From DATBHM01 sp036557505 (GTDB taxonomy: Bacteria; Actinomycetota; UBA4738; JACQTL01): a DNA stretch of 64,000 nucleotides. Where the stretch lies: NCBI GenBank assembly GCA_036557505.1, contig DATBHM010000065.1:1-64000 (forward strand). The letters run 5' to 3'. Position 1 is the first letter of the stretch. Each line of letters opens with the position of its first letter. Both the position numbers and the translations under genes were made by a program. The notes below the pieces were generated by a model, which was not told where the DNA came from, did not search any database, and was given only the letters and a program-made list of their open reading frames with translations. Below, piece after piece: positions 9,180-18,252 of this stretch.

Positions 9180-10471
9180 GCCTCGCTCCCCTCGGTTGCC
9201 GCAATGGCGGCCGCCGGCTCGGGAGCGCGCCGATGGGCCCGGAACACCCACGTCCGCAGCAGGCCGAACCGAACGACCGTCGCGGCGAGGTTCGCGGCGA
9301 CCAGCACGGCCAGCTCCACCGAACGGGCGGGCGACGGGTCGATCGCCCGGAGGGCGGCCAGCGAGCCGGTCGTCATCGCGAGGGCGGCGCCGAACAGCAG
9401 CAGCCCCCGGGTGTGGTGCCGCCCGAGCGCATCGAACCCCCGCACGCCGAACGTCCAGCGCCGGTTCGCCGCGGTGTTCGCCACGGCGGTCACCAGCAGG
9501 CTGACCGCGTTCGCCGCGAGCGCCGGCAGCACCGTCCGCAATCCGAGGAACAGCGCCAGGTAGGCCACCGTGCTCGCCACGCCGATCGCCGCGAACCGCA
9601 CCACCTGTCCGACGAAGCCCGGTGCCCGCGACGTCACGGGCGGCCCATGAAGCTCCTCCCGCAGGGCGGCGACCGGGATGCTCCCGGTCGCGAGCCCCCG
9701 GGCCAGGCGGGCGACGCCCCTGAGGTCGGCCAGCGCCGTCGAGACGATGTCCACGCGCGAGTCCGGGTCGTCCACCCAGTCCACCGGGACCTCGTGGATC
9801 CGCAAGCCGGCGCGCTCGGCCAGCACGAGCAGCTCCGTGTCGAAGAACCACCCCGTGTCGTGCACCAGCGGCAGCAGCGACCGGGCGCGATCCGCGCGGA
9901 TGGCCTTGAAGCCGCACTGCGCGTCGGAGAACCGCGCCGAGAGCGCCGTCCTGAGCAGGCGGTTGTAGCAGCGCGAGATCAGCTCGCGCTTCGGCCCCCG
10001 CACGACCCTCGCCGATCGGGACAGCCGCGAGCCGATCGCCAGGTCGCTGTGTCCGGACAGCAGCGGGGCCACCAGCGGGAGCAGGGCGGCGAGGTCGGTC
10101 GACAGGTCGACGTCCATGTAGGCGAGGACGGTCGCGTCGCTCGCCGACCACACGGCGTGGAGGGCATGACCCCGGCCCTTCTGGTCGAGGTGGACGGCCC
10201 GGACGCCCGGCAGGCCGTCGGCCAGCGACCTGGCGATGTCCCACGTCCCGTCCGTGCTCGCGTTGTCCGCGATCGTGATCCGGAACGTAAAGGGGAACGA
10301 GGTCCGCAGAAACGAGTGCAGGAGCCGGATGCTGCGGGCGAGGTCCGCCTCCTCGTCGAACACCGGGACCACGATCTCGAGGTCCGGGCCCGCGAGCACT
10401 TGGAGCCCGTTCGCATGGGATTCGGCTCGGGACCTGATCCCGGGAGTGGTTCGTGCCGTCGTCGTCATCAT
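9176..10471 (-). CDS. GT2 (DPM1-like) glycosyltransferase fused to GtrA-like membrane domain
   Basis: A 431-residue protein. Residues about 25-260 are a GT2 domain like dolichyl-phosphate mannose synthases: EIVVPVFDEE, the donor-binding region ADNASTDGTWD, MDVDLSTDL for the DxD region, and the acceptor region with SDAQCGFKA. Residues about 290-420 form a GtrA-like domain with four hydrophobic helices (QVVRFAAIGVAST, NTAANRRWTFG). It should charge polyprenyl phosphate with a sugar and perhaps help flip it. Start at 10471 (Met-Met) is supported by the end of homology; the longer upstream frame is antisense to the GMC oxidoreductase. A weak -10-like GAACGT sits 7 nt upstream, so the message may be leaderless. 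Confidence 0.88.
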   Translation of the reverse strand: MMTTTARTTPGIRSRAESHANGLQVLAGPDLEIVVPVFDEEADLARSIRLLHSFLRTSFPFTFRITIADNASTDGTWDIARSLADGLPGVRAVHLDQKGRGHALHAVWSASDATVLAYMDVDLSTDLAALLPLVAPLLSGHSDLAIGSRLSRSARVVRGPKRELISRCYNRLLRTALSARFSDAQCGFKAIRADRARSLLPLVHDTGWFFDTELLVLAERAGLRIHEVPVDWVDDPDSRVDIVSTALADLRGVARLARGLATGSIPVAALREELHGPPVTSRAPGFVGQVVRFAAIGVASTVAYLALFLGLRTVLPALAANAVSLLVTAVANTAANRRWTFGVRGFDALGRHHTRGLLLFGAALAMTTGSLAALRAIDPSPARSVELAVLVAANLAATVVRFGLLRTWVFRAHRRAPEPAAAIAATEGSEA

Positions 10472-10539
10472 GCGGGCAACGTTCGCGCCCCCCGCTTGGA
10501 TGGGGCTGTGGCGATCCTTGGAGGTTCCTGCGAGCCGAG

Positions 10540-10567
10540 CTCCCCGGGGTCGTTTCCTACCGGGGAG
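10540..10567 (+). promoter_or_regulatory. Inverted repeat over the ribosome-site region of the GMC oxidoreductase
   Basis: CTCCCCGG (10540-10547) and CCGGGGAG (10560-10567) are perfect 8-bp arms with a 12-nt spacer. They end 13 nt before the GTG at 10581 and the second arm contains a GGGGAG ribosome-site candidate; a further AGGA follows at 10569-10572. It could be an operator in the divergent promoter region or an RNA hairpin that limits translation. Confidence 0.45.
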
Positions 10568-10580
10568 TAGGATCTCGGCC

Positions 10581-12497
10581 GTGGCGGGGAAGCGTCGTCC
10601 GCAGCGCGACCTGACCGGGGTGCTGGCGGCGCTCGCGCGCGGAGTGCTCGGCGAGGGGTATGTCGACGAGGTCCCCGGCCGGATGCGGGCCAAGCTCGAC
10701 GACCTCCCGGCGCCGGTGTCGAGGCAGCTGACCCGGGTGCTCGCCACGCTCGACACCCCGGCCGGCGCGCTGGCGCTCGCCGGCTCGAGAACACCCGTGA
10801 CAACGCTGTCTCCCGACCGGGCCGAACGCGTGGTCCGCGGATGGCTGCGGAGCCGCGTTGCCGCGAAGCGGCAGCTGGCCAAGGCGATCGTCGCGCTCGC
10901 GACGGCCGCCCTGTACGGGTTCCCCGGCGAGGAGTGGTCGCGGATCGGCTACCCCGGCCCACTGGGGACCGTCGAGCCCGCCGAGCCGCCGGCGCTGCGC
11001 CTCCTCGACATCACCGAGCCCGAGGAGCTCCGGTGCGACGTCGTGATCGTGGGTTCCGGCGCCGGCGGGGGCTGTGTGGCCGCCGGTCTCGCCCGGGCCG
11101 GCCTCGACGTGGTCGTGCTGGAGAAGGGCGGCATGCGGACCGAGGCCAGCTTCGACCACCTCGAGTCGGGCGCCGTCTCCGACATGTATCTGTACGGCGC
11201 GGCGCTCACGACGACCGATCTCGGGGTGCTGATCGTCGCCGGGTCGACGCTCGGCGGAGGGACGGTCGTGAACTACGCCACCTCGTTCCACACGCCCGAC
11301 GACGTGCTCGACGAGTGGACGAGGCAGACCGGGATCCGGGCGTTCTCCGACGGCGAGTTCGCCGAGTCCCTCGCCGAGGTGGCCACGCGCGTCGACGTGA
11401 ACACCGGGTCGGCCGCGCCCGGCCGCCGCGACGAGCTGATGGAGGAGGGGCTCCAGAAGCTGGGGTGGGACGTCGACGTCCTGCCGCGTGCGGTGCGTGG
11501 GTGCACCCAGGACGACCAGTGCGGGTACTGCGGGTTCGGCTGCCGGGCCGGGGCCAAGCAGTCGACCACCCGGACGTACCTCCAGGACGCCTCGGCGGCC
11601 GGCGCCCGGATCGTCGTCCATGCCGACGTGCGGAAGGTATTCGTCCGCGACGGGAATGCGCACGGCGTCGGCGCATACGTGAACGGCCACCAGGTCCACG
11701 TCCGGGCCAGGGCCGTCGTCGCGGCCGGTGGAGCGATCGAGACGCCGGCCCTGCTGCTGCGGTCGGGACTGGGCGGCGAGGTGGGCAGACATCTCCATCT
11801 TCATCCGGGGTTCGCGACGTTCGGGGTATTCGACGAGGACGTCCGGATGTGGACGGGGACCCTCCAGGCGCGGTACTCGCGCCACCTGCGTGATCGGGAC
11901 GGCGGCTACGGGCCCATCTTCGAGACGGTGCCGATCCACCCCGGGCTGGGATCGGGCGCGATGCCGTGGGTGTCGGCGGCCCAGCACCGGGAGCTGATGG
12001 GGACCTTCTCCCGGCTGGGGTTCTGCGCCGTCCTCCCGCGCGACCGGAGCGAGGGACGGATCACGGTGGGCCGGGACGGTTCGCCGGTGGTCCGGTACCG
12101 CCTGGTCCCGGACGACGAACGCCGCATCGTCGACGGGCTGGTCGCCGCCGGGCAGATCATGGAGGCAGCCGGCGCCCACGAGCTGTTCACACTGCACGCG
12201 CCCCCGCTCTCGTACCGGCCGGGGCCGGGCGCGCGCGAGCGGTGGGCCGAGGAGCTCAGTTCGATCGGCCTCCGCGGCAAGGTCACCGGGGTCTCGTTCC
12301 ACCAGATGGGCTCGTGCCGGATGGGCAGCGACCGGACGACCTCGGCCATCGGGCCGGACAACGAGACGCACGAGGTGCGCAACCTGTTCGTGGCCGACGC
12401 GTCGGCGTTCCCGACCGCATCGGGCGTCAACCCGATGCTCACCGTCTACGGCATCGCCAACCGGGCGGCCGGGAAGATCGCCGCGCGCCTGGCCTGA
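10581..12497 (+). CDS. GMC-family (long-chain alcohol oxidase-like) FAD oxidoreductase
   Basis: A 638-residue flavoprotein of the glucose-methanol-choline family. An N-terminal helical region (about 1-150) precedes the FAD-binding motif VVIVGSGAGGGCVAAGLA. The motif GSTLGGGTVVNYATSF follows, and a Cys-rich segment CTQDDQCGYCGFGCRAGA resembles plant and fungal long-chain alcohol oxidases. The C-terminus has SFHQMGSCRMG and NPMLTVYGIANR, typical of GMC enzymes. Likely substrate is a hydrophobic alcohol or sterol-like compound. GTG at 10581 is preceded by AGGA at 8 nt spacing. It is divergent from the glycosyltransferase operon, with 109 nt between starts. Confidence 0.88.
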   Translation: MAGKRRPQRDLTGVLAALARGVLGEGYVDEVPGRMRAKLDDLPAPVSRQLTRVLATLDTPAGALALAGSRTPVTTLSPDRAERVVRGWLRSRVAAKRQLAKAIVALATAALYGFPGEEWSRIGYPGPLGTVEPAEPPALRLLDITEPEELRCDVVIVGSGAGGGCVAAGLARAGLDVVVLEKGGMRTEASFDHLESGAVSDMYLYGAALTTTDLGVLIVAGSTLGGGTVVNYATSFHTPDDVLDEWTRQTGIRAFSDGEFAESLAEVATRVDVNTGSAAPGRRDELMEEGLQKLGWDVDVLPRAVRGCTQDDQCGYCGFGCRAGAKQSTTRTYLQDASAAGARIVVHADVRKVFVRDGNAHGVGAYVNGHQVHVRARAVVAAGGAIETPALLLRSGLGGEVGRHLHLHPGFATFGVFDEDVRMWTGTLQARYSRHLRDRDGGYGPIFETVPIHPGLGSGAMPWVSAAQHRELMGTFSRLGFCAVLPRDRSEGRITVGRDGSPVVRYRLVPDDERRIVDGLVAAGQIMEAAGAHELFTLHAPPLSYRPGPGARERWAEELSSIGLRGKVTGVSFHQMGSCRMGSDRTTSAIGPDNETHEVRNLFVADASAFPTASGVNPMLTVYGIANRAAGKIAARLA

Positions 12498-12707
12498 TCG
12501 ATGCCGACGTCCGTCCGCCGTTCGGGGGACACGCGCCGTCGGCCCTAGTCCGGTTGCAGGTGCACGTTCCTCCCCCGCGCGCGCGGCGCGTTCGATCCAA
12601 TCGGTGGATGAATTCGACCCCGACGCCCGATGAGCGGCTCACCTAAGTCCCCGATAGTTCTCGGTAGGCGCCCGAGGTACGCGCGGACACCAGGGAGACT
12701 GAGCGAC

Positions 12708-14327
12708 GTGAACGACATCGAGACCACACGGGCCGCAGCGACCCTCGCCGCGGCGCGCCCGCACCGATCGGGACGACGGCTCGTCCGTCGTGTGGCCGCC
12801 ACGACGGTGGCGAGCGCCGTGCTCGTCGTCTCCGGCATCGCCGTGGCTGCCACGCCGGCGGGGGCCTCGACGTACGACCCCGCCGGCGACATGAACTCGA
12901 TGTACAACACCACGCGGTACATGGGCGCGGCCGACTGGTGGGACGCCGGCGCCACGGGTGCGGGCGTCGACGTCGCCCTCATCGACACGGGGGTCACGCC
13001 GGTTCCGGGTCTGGACGGACCCGACAAGATCATCTACGGGCCGGACCTGTCGCTCGAGTCGCAGGCGCCCAACCTCACGAGGCTCGACGCCAACGGGCAC
13101 GGCACGTTCATGGCCGGTCTGATCGCCGGCCACGACTCGACCCTCACGGCCCCCTACTCGAGCGCACCCGCCTCCGCGTACCGGGGCGTCGCGCCGGACG
13201 CGAGGATCGTGAGTGTGAAGGTGGGCGACGCCAACGGGGCGGTCGACGTGTCCCAGGTCATCGCGGCGATCAACTGGGTCGTCCAGCACCGCCACGACGA
13301 CGGATTGAACATCCGGGTCCTCAACCTGTCCTTCGGTACGAACGGGGTCCAGCACTACCTCCTGGACCCGCTCGCCTTCGCCGCGGAGCAGGCCTGGCGG
13401 AAGGGGATCGTGGTTGTGGCCGCCGGCGGCAACCTCGGGTTCCAGAGCGAGGACGACGATGCCCCGGCGCTGGCGGATCCGGCGTTCGACCCCACCCTGC
13501 TCGCGGTGGGGTCGTCGGACTCCATGGGCACCGCGAGCATGGCGGACGACCGGGTCGCGTCGTTCTCCCCGTGGCCCAGCCGCCTGCTCACGAGGGGCGT
13601 GGACCTCCTCGCCCCCGGCGCCCACCTCCAGGGCCTTCGGGTCCCGGGGTCGTACATCGATCAGAAGAACCCCGGCGGAGCGATCGACGCCCGGTACTTC
13701 CGCGGGAGCGGGACGTCCGAGTCAACGGCCCTGGTGTCCGGAGCCGCCGCCCTGATCCTGCAGAAGTACCCGGACGCCACCCCCGATCAGGTCAAGCGGC
13801 TGCTGATGAGCACGGGCTACCGCGTGAGCGGCCCCCCGCAGGCCATCGGGGGCGGTGAGCTCCGGCTCGACGAGGCACTGGACACCCCGCTGCCCCGCTG
13901 GACCCAGCACGCCCTCCCGGCCCTGGGGATCGGATCGCTCGAGGGTTCGCGCGGCGAGAACCACCTGATCGACGACGGCGTCGTCCTGCGCGGCGATCAG
14001 GACATCTTCGGCCACCCCTACCGGCCCCTGGCGATGGCCCTCCGAATGGCGGCCGGGAACACCTGGTCGGGCGGGATCTGGAACGGCAACACCTGGTCCG
14101 GCAACACCTGGTCGGGCAACACGTGGAGCGGCGCCGTCTGGTCCGGGGACTCCTGGTCGGGCAACACGTGGTCCGGCAACACCTGGTCCGGCAACACCTG
14201 GTCCGGGAACACCTGGTCGGGCAACACGTGGTCCGGGAACACGTGGTCGGGCAACACGTGGAGCGGGAACTCGTGGTCCACGACCGTCTGGGCCGGCGAT
14301 TCCTGGCAGGGCGCCACCTGGGGCTGA
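12708..14327 (+). CDS. Secreted subtilisin-like (S8) serine protease with WSG pentapeptide tail
   Basis: A 539-residue exported S8 protease. The N-terminus is basic, then hydrophobic, with a cleavage site near ATPAGAS (about residue 53). The catalytic triad is Asp93 in ALIDTGV, His131 in NGHGTFMAG and Ser337 in GSGTSES; the oxyanion Asn lies in AGGNLGF. Residues 451-539 are eighteen five-residue units centred on Trp, mostly NTWSG. GTG at 12708 has GGGAG 10 nt upstream; an in-frame ATG at 12630 would place the signal peptide too far in. About 210 nt separate it from the GMC gene with no other feature that I can support. The substrate is unknown; the tail could bind cell wall or self-associate. 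Confidence 0.9.
   Translation: MNDIETTRAAATLAAARPHRSGRRLVRRVAATTVASAVLVVSGIAVAATPAGASTYDPAGDMNSMYNTTRYMGAADWWDAGATGAGVDVALIDTGVTPVPGLDGPDKIIYGPDLSLESQAPNLTRLDANGHGTFMAGLIAGHDSTLTAPYSSAPASAYRGVAPDARIVSVKVGDANGAVDVSQVIAAINWVVQHRHDDGLNIRVLNLSFGTNGVQHYLLDPLAFAAEQAWRKGIVVVAAGGNLGFQSEDDDAPALADPAFDPTLLAVGSSDSMGTASMADDRVASFSPWPSRLLTRGVDLLAPGAHLQGLRVPGSYIDQKNPGGAIDARYFRGSGTSESTALVSGAAALILQKYPDATPDQVKRLLMSTGYRVSGPPQAIGGGELRLDEALDTPLPRWTQHALPALGIGSLEGSRGENHLIDDGVVLRGDQDIFGHPYRPLAMALRMAAGNTWSGGIWNGNTWSGNTWSGNTWSGAVWSGDSWSGNTWSGNTWSGNTWSGNTWSGNTWSGNTWSGNTWSGNSWSTTVWAGDSWQGATWG
14058..14324 (+). repeat. Tandem 15-nt coding repeat (NTWSG pentapeptides)
   Basis: Eighteen consecutive units of about 15 nt encode W every fifth residue. 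Ten are exactly NTWSG, seven of them in one uninterrupted run; variants are GIWNG, AVWSG, DSWSG, NSWST, TVWAG, DSWQG and a four-residue last unit ATWG. The DNA copies differ mainly at third positions (acc/acg, tcc/tcg, ggc/ggg), which suggests selection on the peptide. Confidence 0.92.
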
Positions 14328-14375
14328 GCCGGCCGCGGCGTTCGGCCGCCTCGAGATCGATGACGGAGAAGGGTC

Positions 14376-16970
14376 GTGGACGCGGCAACCGGTGAATCGA
14401 CGCGCTCGGTGGTTCGATCCGGCACCACGCGTGTGTGGTGGTTCATCTGCGCGGTGGGGCTGGTGGCCGCGGGCCTGTGGACGGTCGTCCTCCTCCGGCT
14501 CGGCGCGCCGGGAGGGCTCCTCATCCCGTGGTGGGTCCTGGCGATCGCCTTCTACCTCGCGGAGACGTTCGTGGCCCACCTGCACTTCCGCAAGCAGGCC
14601 CACACGCTCTCGGCGTCCGAGGTGGGCCTGGTGCTCGGCCTGTTCTTCGCGACGCCGGCAGCGCTGCTGACCGCCCAGATGGTGGGGGCGGGGCTGGCCC
14701 TCGCGGTCCACCGCCGGCAGAGGCCCATCAAGTTCGCGTTCAACATGGCCGAGATCCCGCTGTGCACCGCGCTGGCCGTGCTGATCTTCCGGAGCCTCTA
14801 CGTCCCCGGGCACGTCGGCGGTGCAGCGTGGGTCCTCGCGCTCGTGGCGGCGATCGCGGCGCACGTGGCCGGCGTGCTGCTCGTGTCCTCCGTGATCGCG
14901 GTCGCCGAGGGACGGTTCTCGGCTCCCCAGCTGCCCCGGACGCTCGTCACGTCCCTGGTGGGGGTGGCGGCCACGACCTGTCTGGGGCTGCTCGCGGTCG
15001 AGCTCATCAACAGCGATCCGCGGGCGACGCTGCTCCTCGTGCTGCCGCTCGTGGCGTGCGGGCTGGCGTTCCGCGGCTACATGCGGCAGCGGGAGCACCG
15101 CGAGCATCTCGAGTTCCTCTACGAGTCGATGCGCGCCACGCAGGGCGCGCCCGAGTTCGGGCTGGCGGTGGGCGAGCTGCTGGTGGCGGCGCGGCGGCTC
15201 CTGCGCGCCGACTACGCGGAGATCCTGCTGTCGTCGCCGATCCCGGGCGAGCCGGTCCACCGCAGCGTGAGCGGCTCCTCGGGCCAGACGCTGATGGTGT
15301 CGGAGGCGCTCACGCCGGTGGACGCCGACGCGCTGGAGCGGACGGGCGCGGCCGACCGGCCGGCGCTCCTTCCCCGTCGCCGGGGCCCCAATCCGCTGGA
15401 TGACTTCCTGTCCGCCCGCGGGCTGGAGGACGCCGTGGTCGGCGCGCTCCGGGGCGAGGAGCGGGTGTTCGGCCTCCTCGTCGTGGGCGGGCGCGTGAGC
15501 GACGTCAGCACATTCTCTGAGGAGGATCTCTCACTGTTCGAGACCTTCGGGGGACACGCCGCCGTGCTGCTCGAGAACGGACGGCTCGAACGTTCCCTCG
15601 CCCAGGTGACCGAGCTGAAGGAGGAGCTCAGCCACCGGGCCCACTACGACACGCTCACCGCGCTGCCGAACCGCCTGCTCTTCTCGGAGATGGTTGCCAC
15701 CGCGCTGGCCGGCGGCGGTCCGGACACGACGCACGCCCTGCTCTACATCGACCTCGACCGCTTCAAGCTCGTGAACGACAGCTGGGGTCACGCGGCCGGT
15801 GACGACCTCCTGGTCCAGGTCGCCGAGCGGATCCGCATCGCGGTCCGGCCCGGGGACACGCCCGCCCGGCTCGGGGGCGACGAGTTCGCCGTCCTCCTGC
15901 CGAACACCGACACCGAGGGCGCCGAGCGCACCGCCCAGCGCCTCGCCGACGCGATCGACGCGCCGTTCCTGCTCTCCTCGGGGCACCAGGCGACGGTCCA
16001 CGCGAGCATCGGCATCGCGGTGGCCGACGCCGTCGAGCTGACCGCCGACGATCTGCTCCGGAACGCGGACATCGCGATGTACACGGCGAAGAGCTCCGAG
16101 CACCGGTCCGTCCTGTACCTCCCCGCGTTCCACGACCGCCTGCGCCGTCGCCGGGAGCTGGCGCTCGAGGTCGAACGGGGCATCGAACGCGACGAGTTCA
16201 TCGTGCACTTCCAGCCGGTCGTCTCCCTCGTCGACGGGGCGATCCAGGCGTTCGAGGCGCTGGCGCGGTGGCAGCACCCGGCCCGGGGCCTGCTCCGTCC
16301 GGACGAGTTCCTCGGGGTGGCCGAGGAGACCGGCCTGATCTCGGCGATCGGCGCGAGGGTCCGCGAGCAGGCGTTCGCGTGCGCGAGCTCGTGGGCGGCG
16401 CTCCTCCCCGAACAGGCCGACCTCGGGCTCTGGGTGAACATCGCGCCCGACGAGCTGACCAGCGAGCGGCTCGTCGAGGAGCTCGCGCTCGCGCTGACCC
16501 GCACTCACCTCGACGCCCGCCGCCTTACGGTGGAGATCACGGAGTCGAGCGTCATCCGGGACGAGCCCGGCGCGCTCGAGGCGATGCGTCGATTGCGGGA
16601 GCTGGGGATCCGGCTCTCCATCGACGACTTCGGCACCGGCTACTCGTCGCTCGCGCGCCTCGCGGAGTTCCCCATCGAGATGGTCAAGATCCCCAAGCCG
16701 TTCGTGGACCGCCTGGTCGGCGAGAGCGCCAGCACGACGATCGTCGACGCCATCCTGCGGATGGCGGGCTCGCTCGGCCTGATCACCGTGAGCGAGGGGA
16801 TCGAGTACCCCGAGCAGGCCCGGATGCTGCGGAACCTGGGATGTGGGCTCGGCCAGGGGTACCTGTACAGCCGGCCGATCGGCGCCAACGACACGTACCG
16901 CCTGCTGCGTTCGATGGCGAACGAGACCGGCTCGGCCGTCCTCCCCGTGGCCCGTTCCCTGGCCAACTGA
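14376..16970 (+). CDS. Membrane GGDEF-EAL protein (c-di-GMP turnover)
   Basis: An 864-residue c-di-GMP enzyme. Residues about 20-230 form a membrane region of some seven helices, followed by a GAF-like domain (about 250-410), a GGDEF domain (about 425-590) and an EAL domain (about 600-850). The cyclase motif is intact (RLGGDEF), with an inhibitory-site RPGD five residues before it. The EAL domain keeps FEALARWQHP, the Asn in WVNIAP, EITES, DDFGTGYSSL, the Lys in MVKIPKPF and the Glu in SEGIEYPEQ, so hydrolysis is also plausible; the usual Asp in LKIDxxF is Pro. GTG at 14376 has a GGAGAAGG-like site. No other c-di-GMP gene is in the window. Confidence 0.94.
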   Translation: MDAATGESTRSVVRSGTTRVWWFICAVGLVAAGLWTVVLLRLGAPGGLLIPWWVLAIAFYLAETFVAHLHFRKQAHTLSASEVGLVLGLFFATPAALLTAQMVGAGLALAVHRRQRPIKFAFNMAEIPLCTALAVLIFRSLYVPGHVGGAAWVLALVAAIAAHVAGVLLVSSVIAVAEGRFSAPQLPRTLVTSLVGVAATTCLGLLAVELINSDPRATLLLVLPLVACGLAFRGYMRQREHREHLEFLYESMRATQGAPEFGLAVGELLVAARRLLRADYAEILLSSPIPGEPVHRSVSGSSGQTLMVSEALTPVDADALERTGAADRPALLPRRRGPNPLDDFLSARGLEDAVVGALRGEERVFGLLVVGGRVSDVSTFSEEDLSLFETFGGHAAVLLENGRLERSLAQVTELKEELSHRAHYDTLTALPNRLLFSEMVATALAGGGPDTTHALLYIDLDRFKLVNDSWGHAAGDDLLVQVAERIRIAVRPGDTPARLGGDEFAVLLPNTDTEGAERTAQRLADAIDAPFLLSSGHQATVHASIGIAVADAVELTADDLLRNADIAMYTAKSSEHRSVLYLPAFHDRLRRRRELALEVERGIERDEFIVHFQPVVSLVDGAIQAFEALARWQHPARGLLRPDEFLGVAEETGLISAIGARVREQAFACASSWAALLPEQADLGLWVNIAPDELTSERLVEELALALTRTHLDARRLTVEITESSVIRDEPGALEAMRRLRELGIRLSIDDFGTGYSSLARLAEFPIEMVKIPKPFVDRLVGESASTTIVDAILRMAGSLGLITVSEGIEYPEQARMLRNLGCGLGQGYLYSRPIGANDTYRLLRSMANETGSAVLPVARSLAN

Positions 16971-17083
16971 CGTCCACCCCGCGAGACGCGGATCCCGTGT
17001 TCCAATCGACCGGAGCAGGACGCCGTCCGCCGCCACCCGGTCGGACGCGGCGTCCCCATCCATCGTTCGAAGGGAGTCCGCTC

Positions 17084-17458
17084 ATGGCCGACGAGGGAAC
17101 GCGGTACACGATCCACGAGGAGCCGTTGTTCGGCCTGCTCGAGGTGATGGACGTCCAAAAGGTCATCGACGACACGACCGAGCCGTGGGTGAACTGGACC
17201 CTGTGTCGGGTGAACGACAGCCTGATCCGGCTCGGGGTGCTCCACGGCGAGTTCCACTGGCACAAGCACGACGACGAGGACGAGTTCTTCCTGCTGCTCG
17301 ACGGCGACTTCCGCCTCGAGCTCGAGGACCGGACCGTCGAGCTGAAGCCGCGGCAGGCGTTCACGGTTCCGAAGGGCGTCTTGCACCGCCCGGTCGTGCC
17401 GGTCCCAAGCGCCGTGCTGATGATCGAGACCGCCGGCGTCGTGGCGACCGGCGACTGA
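17084..17458 (+). CDS. Small cupin-domain protein
   Basis: A 124-residue single-domain cupin. Motif 1 reads EFHWHKHDDEDEFF, supplying the His/His/Glu metal ligands, and motif 2 is PKGVLHRPV with the third His. Such proteins bind a metal and may act as isomerase, dioxygenase or sensor; nothing here selects among them. ATG at 17084 has an AAGGGAG site 6-7 nt upstream. It stands between the GGDEF-EAL gene and a secreted protein and is not obviously linked to either. Confidence 0.85.
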   Translation: MADEGTRYTIHEEPLFGLLEVMDVQKVIDDTTEPWVNWTLCRVNDSLIRLGVLHGEFHWHKHDDEDEFFLLLDGDFRLELEDRTVELKPRQAFTVPKGVLHRPVVPVPSAVLMIETAGVVATGD

Positions 17459-17537
17459 TACAGCCCGGCCGAGCGAAATCTCCTCCGACCGTGGCAGGAT
17501 CGGCCACTTTGTCCGGGCAACGGAAGGAGGGGATCGG

Positions 17538-18221
17538 ATGGACATCCGCAGGATGCGGCCGTCACCGGCCATGGTGGTCGCGACGATCGCGCTCGTGATC
17601 TCGCTGGGCGGGGTGGGCTATGCGGCGGGACTGATCGGCACCAACGACATCAAGGACGGTGCCGTCACGACGCCGAAGCTCCACGCCGACGCGGTGACCA
17701 GCGGGAAGGTCGCTCCCCACTCGCTGACGCGCGTCGACATCGACGTGCCGAAGCTCGGGAAGGTTCCGGCCGCGGCCACGGCGGACAACGCGCTCGCGCT
17801 GGGCGGCGAGATCCCGGCCGCGTTCGAACGCTCGACACGGGTCCTGTTCGGCGCGGCCCGGGCCGACCTCGGCACCCCCCAGTTCCTGTTCGCCGACCCG
17901 GCCGTCGGGGTGAACCTGTTCACCGCCGGCAACGCCAGCTCCAACCCGCAGGTCCAGGTGACCAACACGAACAGCACGGGCAACCTGATCGGGACGCCGA
18001 TCACGAGCACCGGCGCACATCCGGGGTTCGCGGTCTCCCACGGGGCGAGCCAGATCGTGGGACCGGCCGTCTCGACGTCCGGCGACTACCTGGACATGCT
18101 GCTGAACAACACCGGCGTCGCCGGCCTGTCGTCGTCGCTCTGGGTGCACTGCCTGTTCAACTTCGACGGCGGCGACCTGACCGCGTTCTGCTGGGGGATC
18201 CGGGCGGTCAACCCCTCGTAA
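17538..18221 (+). CDS. Secreted protein with conserved actinobacterial signal anchor
   Basis: A 227-residue exported protein. The N-terminus (RPSPAMVVATIALVISLGG) matches a recurrent leader that I associate with soil actinobacteria, followed by a low-complexity region with GTNDIKDGAVTTPKLHADAV typical of the same family. The C-terminal 120 residues are Asn/Thr/Gly-rich and likely beta-structured, with two Cys near the end (WVHCLF, AFCWG) that could form a disulphide. No enzymatic motif is visible. ATG at 17538 follows GGAAGGAGG. It is convergent with the helicase gene. Function is unknown; surface exposure is the only supported inference. Confidence 0.8.
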   Translation: MDIRRMRPSPAMVVATIALVISLGGVGYAAGLIGTNDIKDGAVTTPKLHADAVTSGKVAPHSLTRVDIDVPKLGKVPAAATADNALALGGEIPAAFERSTRVLFGAARADLGTPQFLFADPAVGVNLFTAGNASSNPQVQVTNTNSTGNLIGTPITSTGAHPGFAVSHGASQIVGPAVSTSGDYLDMLLNNTGVAGLSSSLWVHCLFNFDGGDLTAFCWGIRAVNPS

Positions 18222-18252
18222 CGGGTGTGCCGTCGCCGGCGCGCCCTCCCGG

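Noticed and set aside
12580..12620. tRNA fragment (GTTCGATCC)
   Set aside because: The T-loop-like sequence has no acceptor or anticodon stem around it.
14058..14324. CRISPR-like array
   Set aside because: The regular 15-nt repeats are contiguous, in frame and encode NTWSG; there are no spacers.
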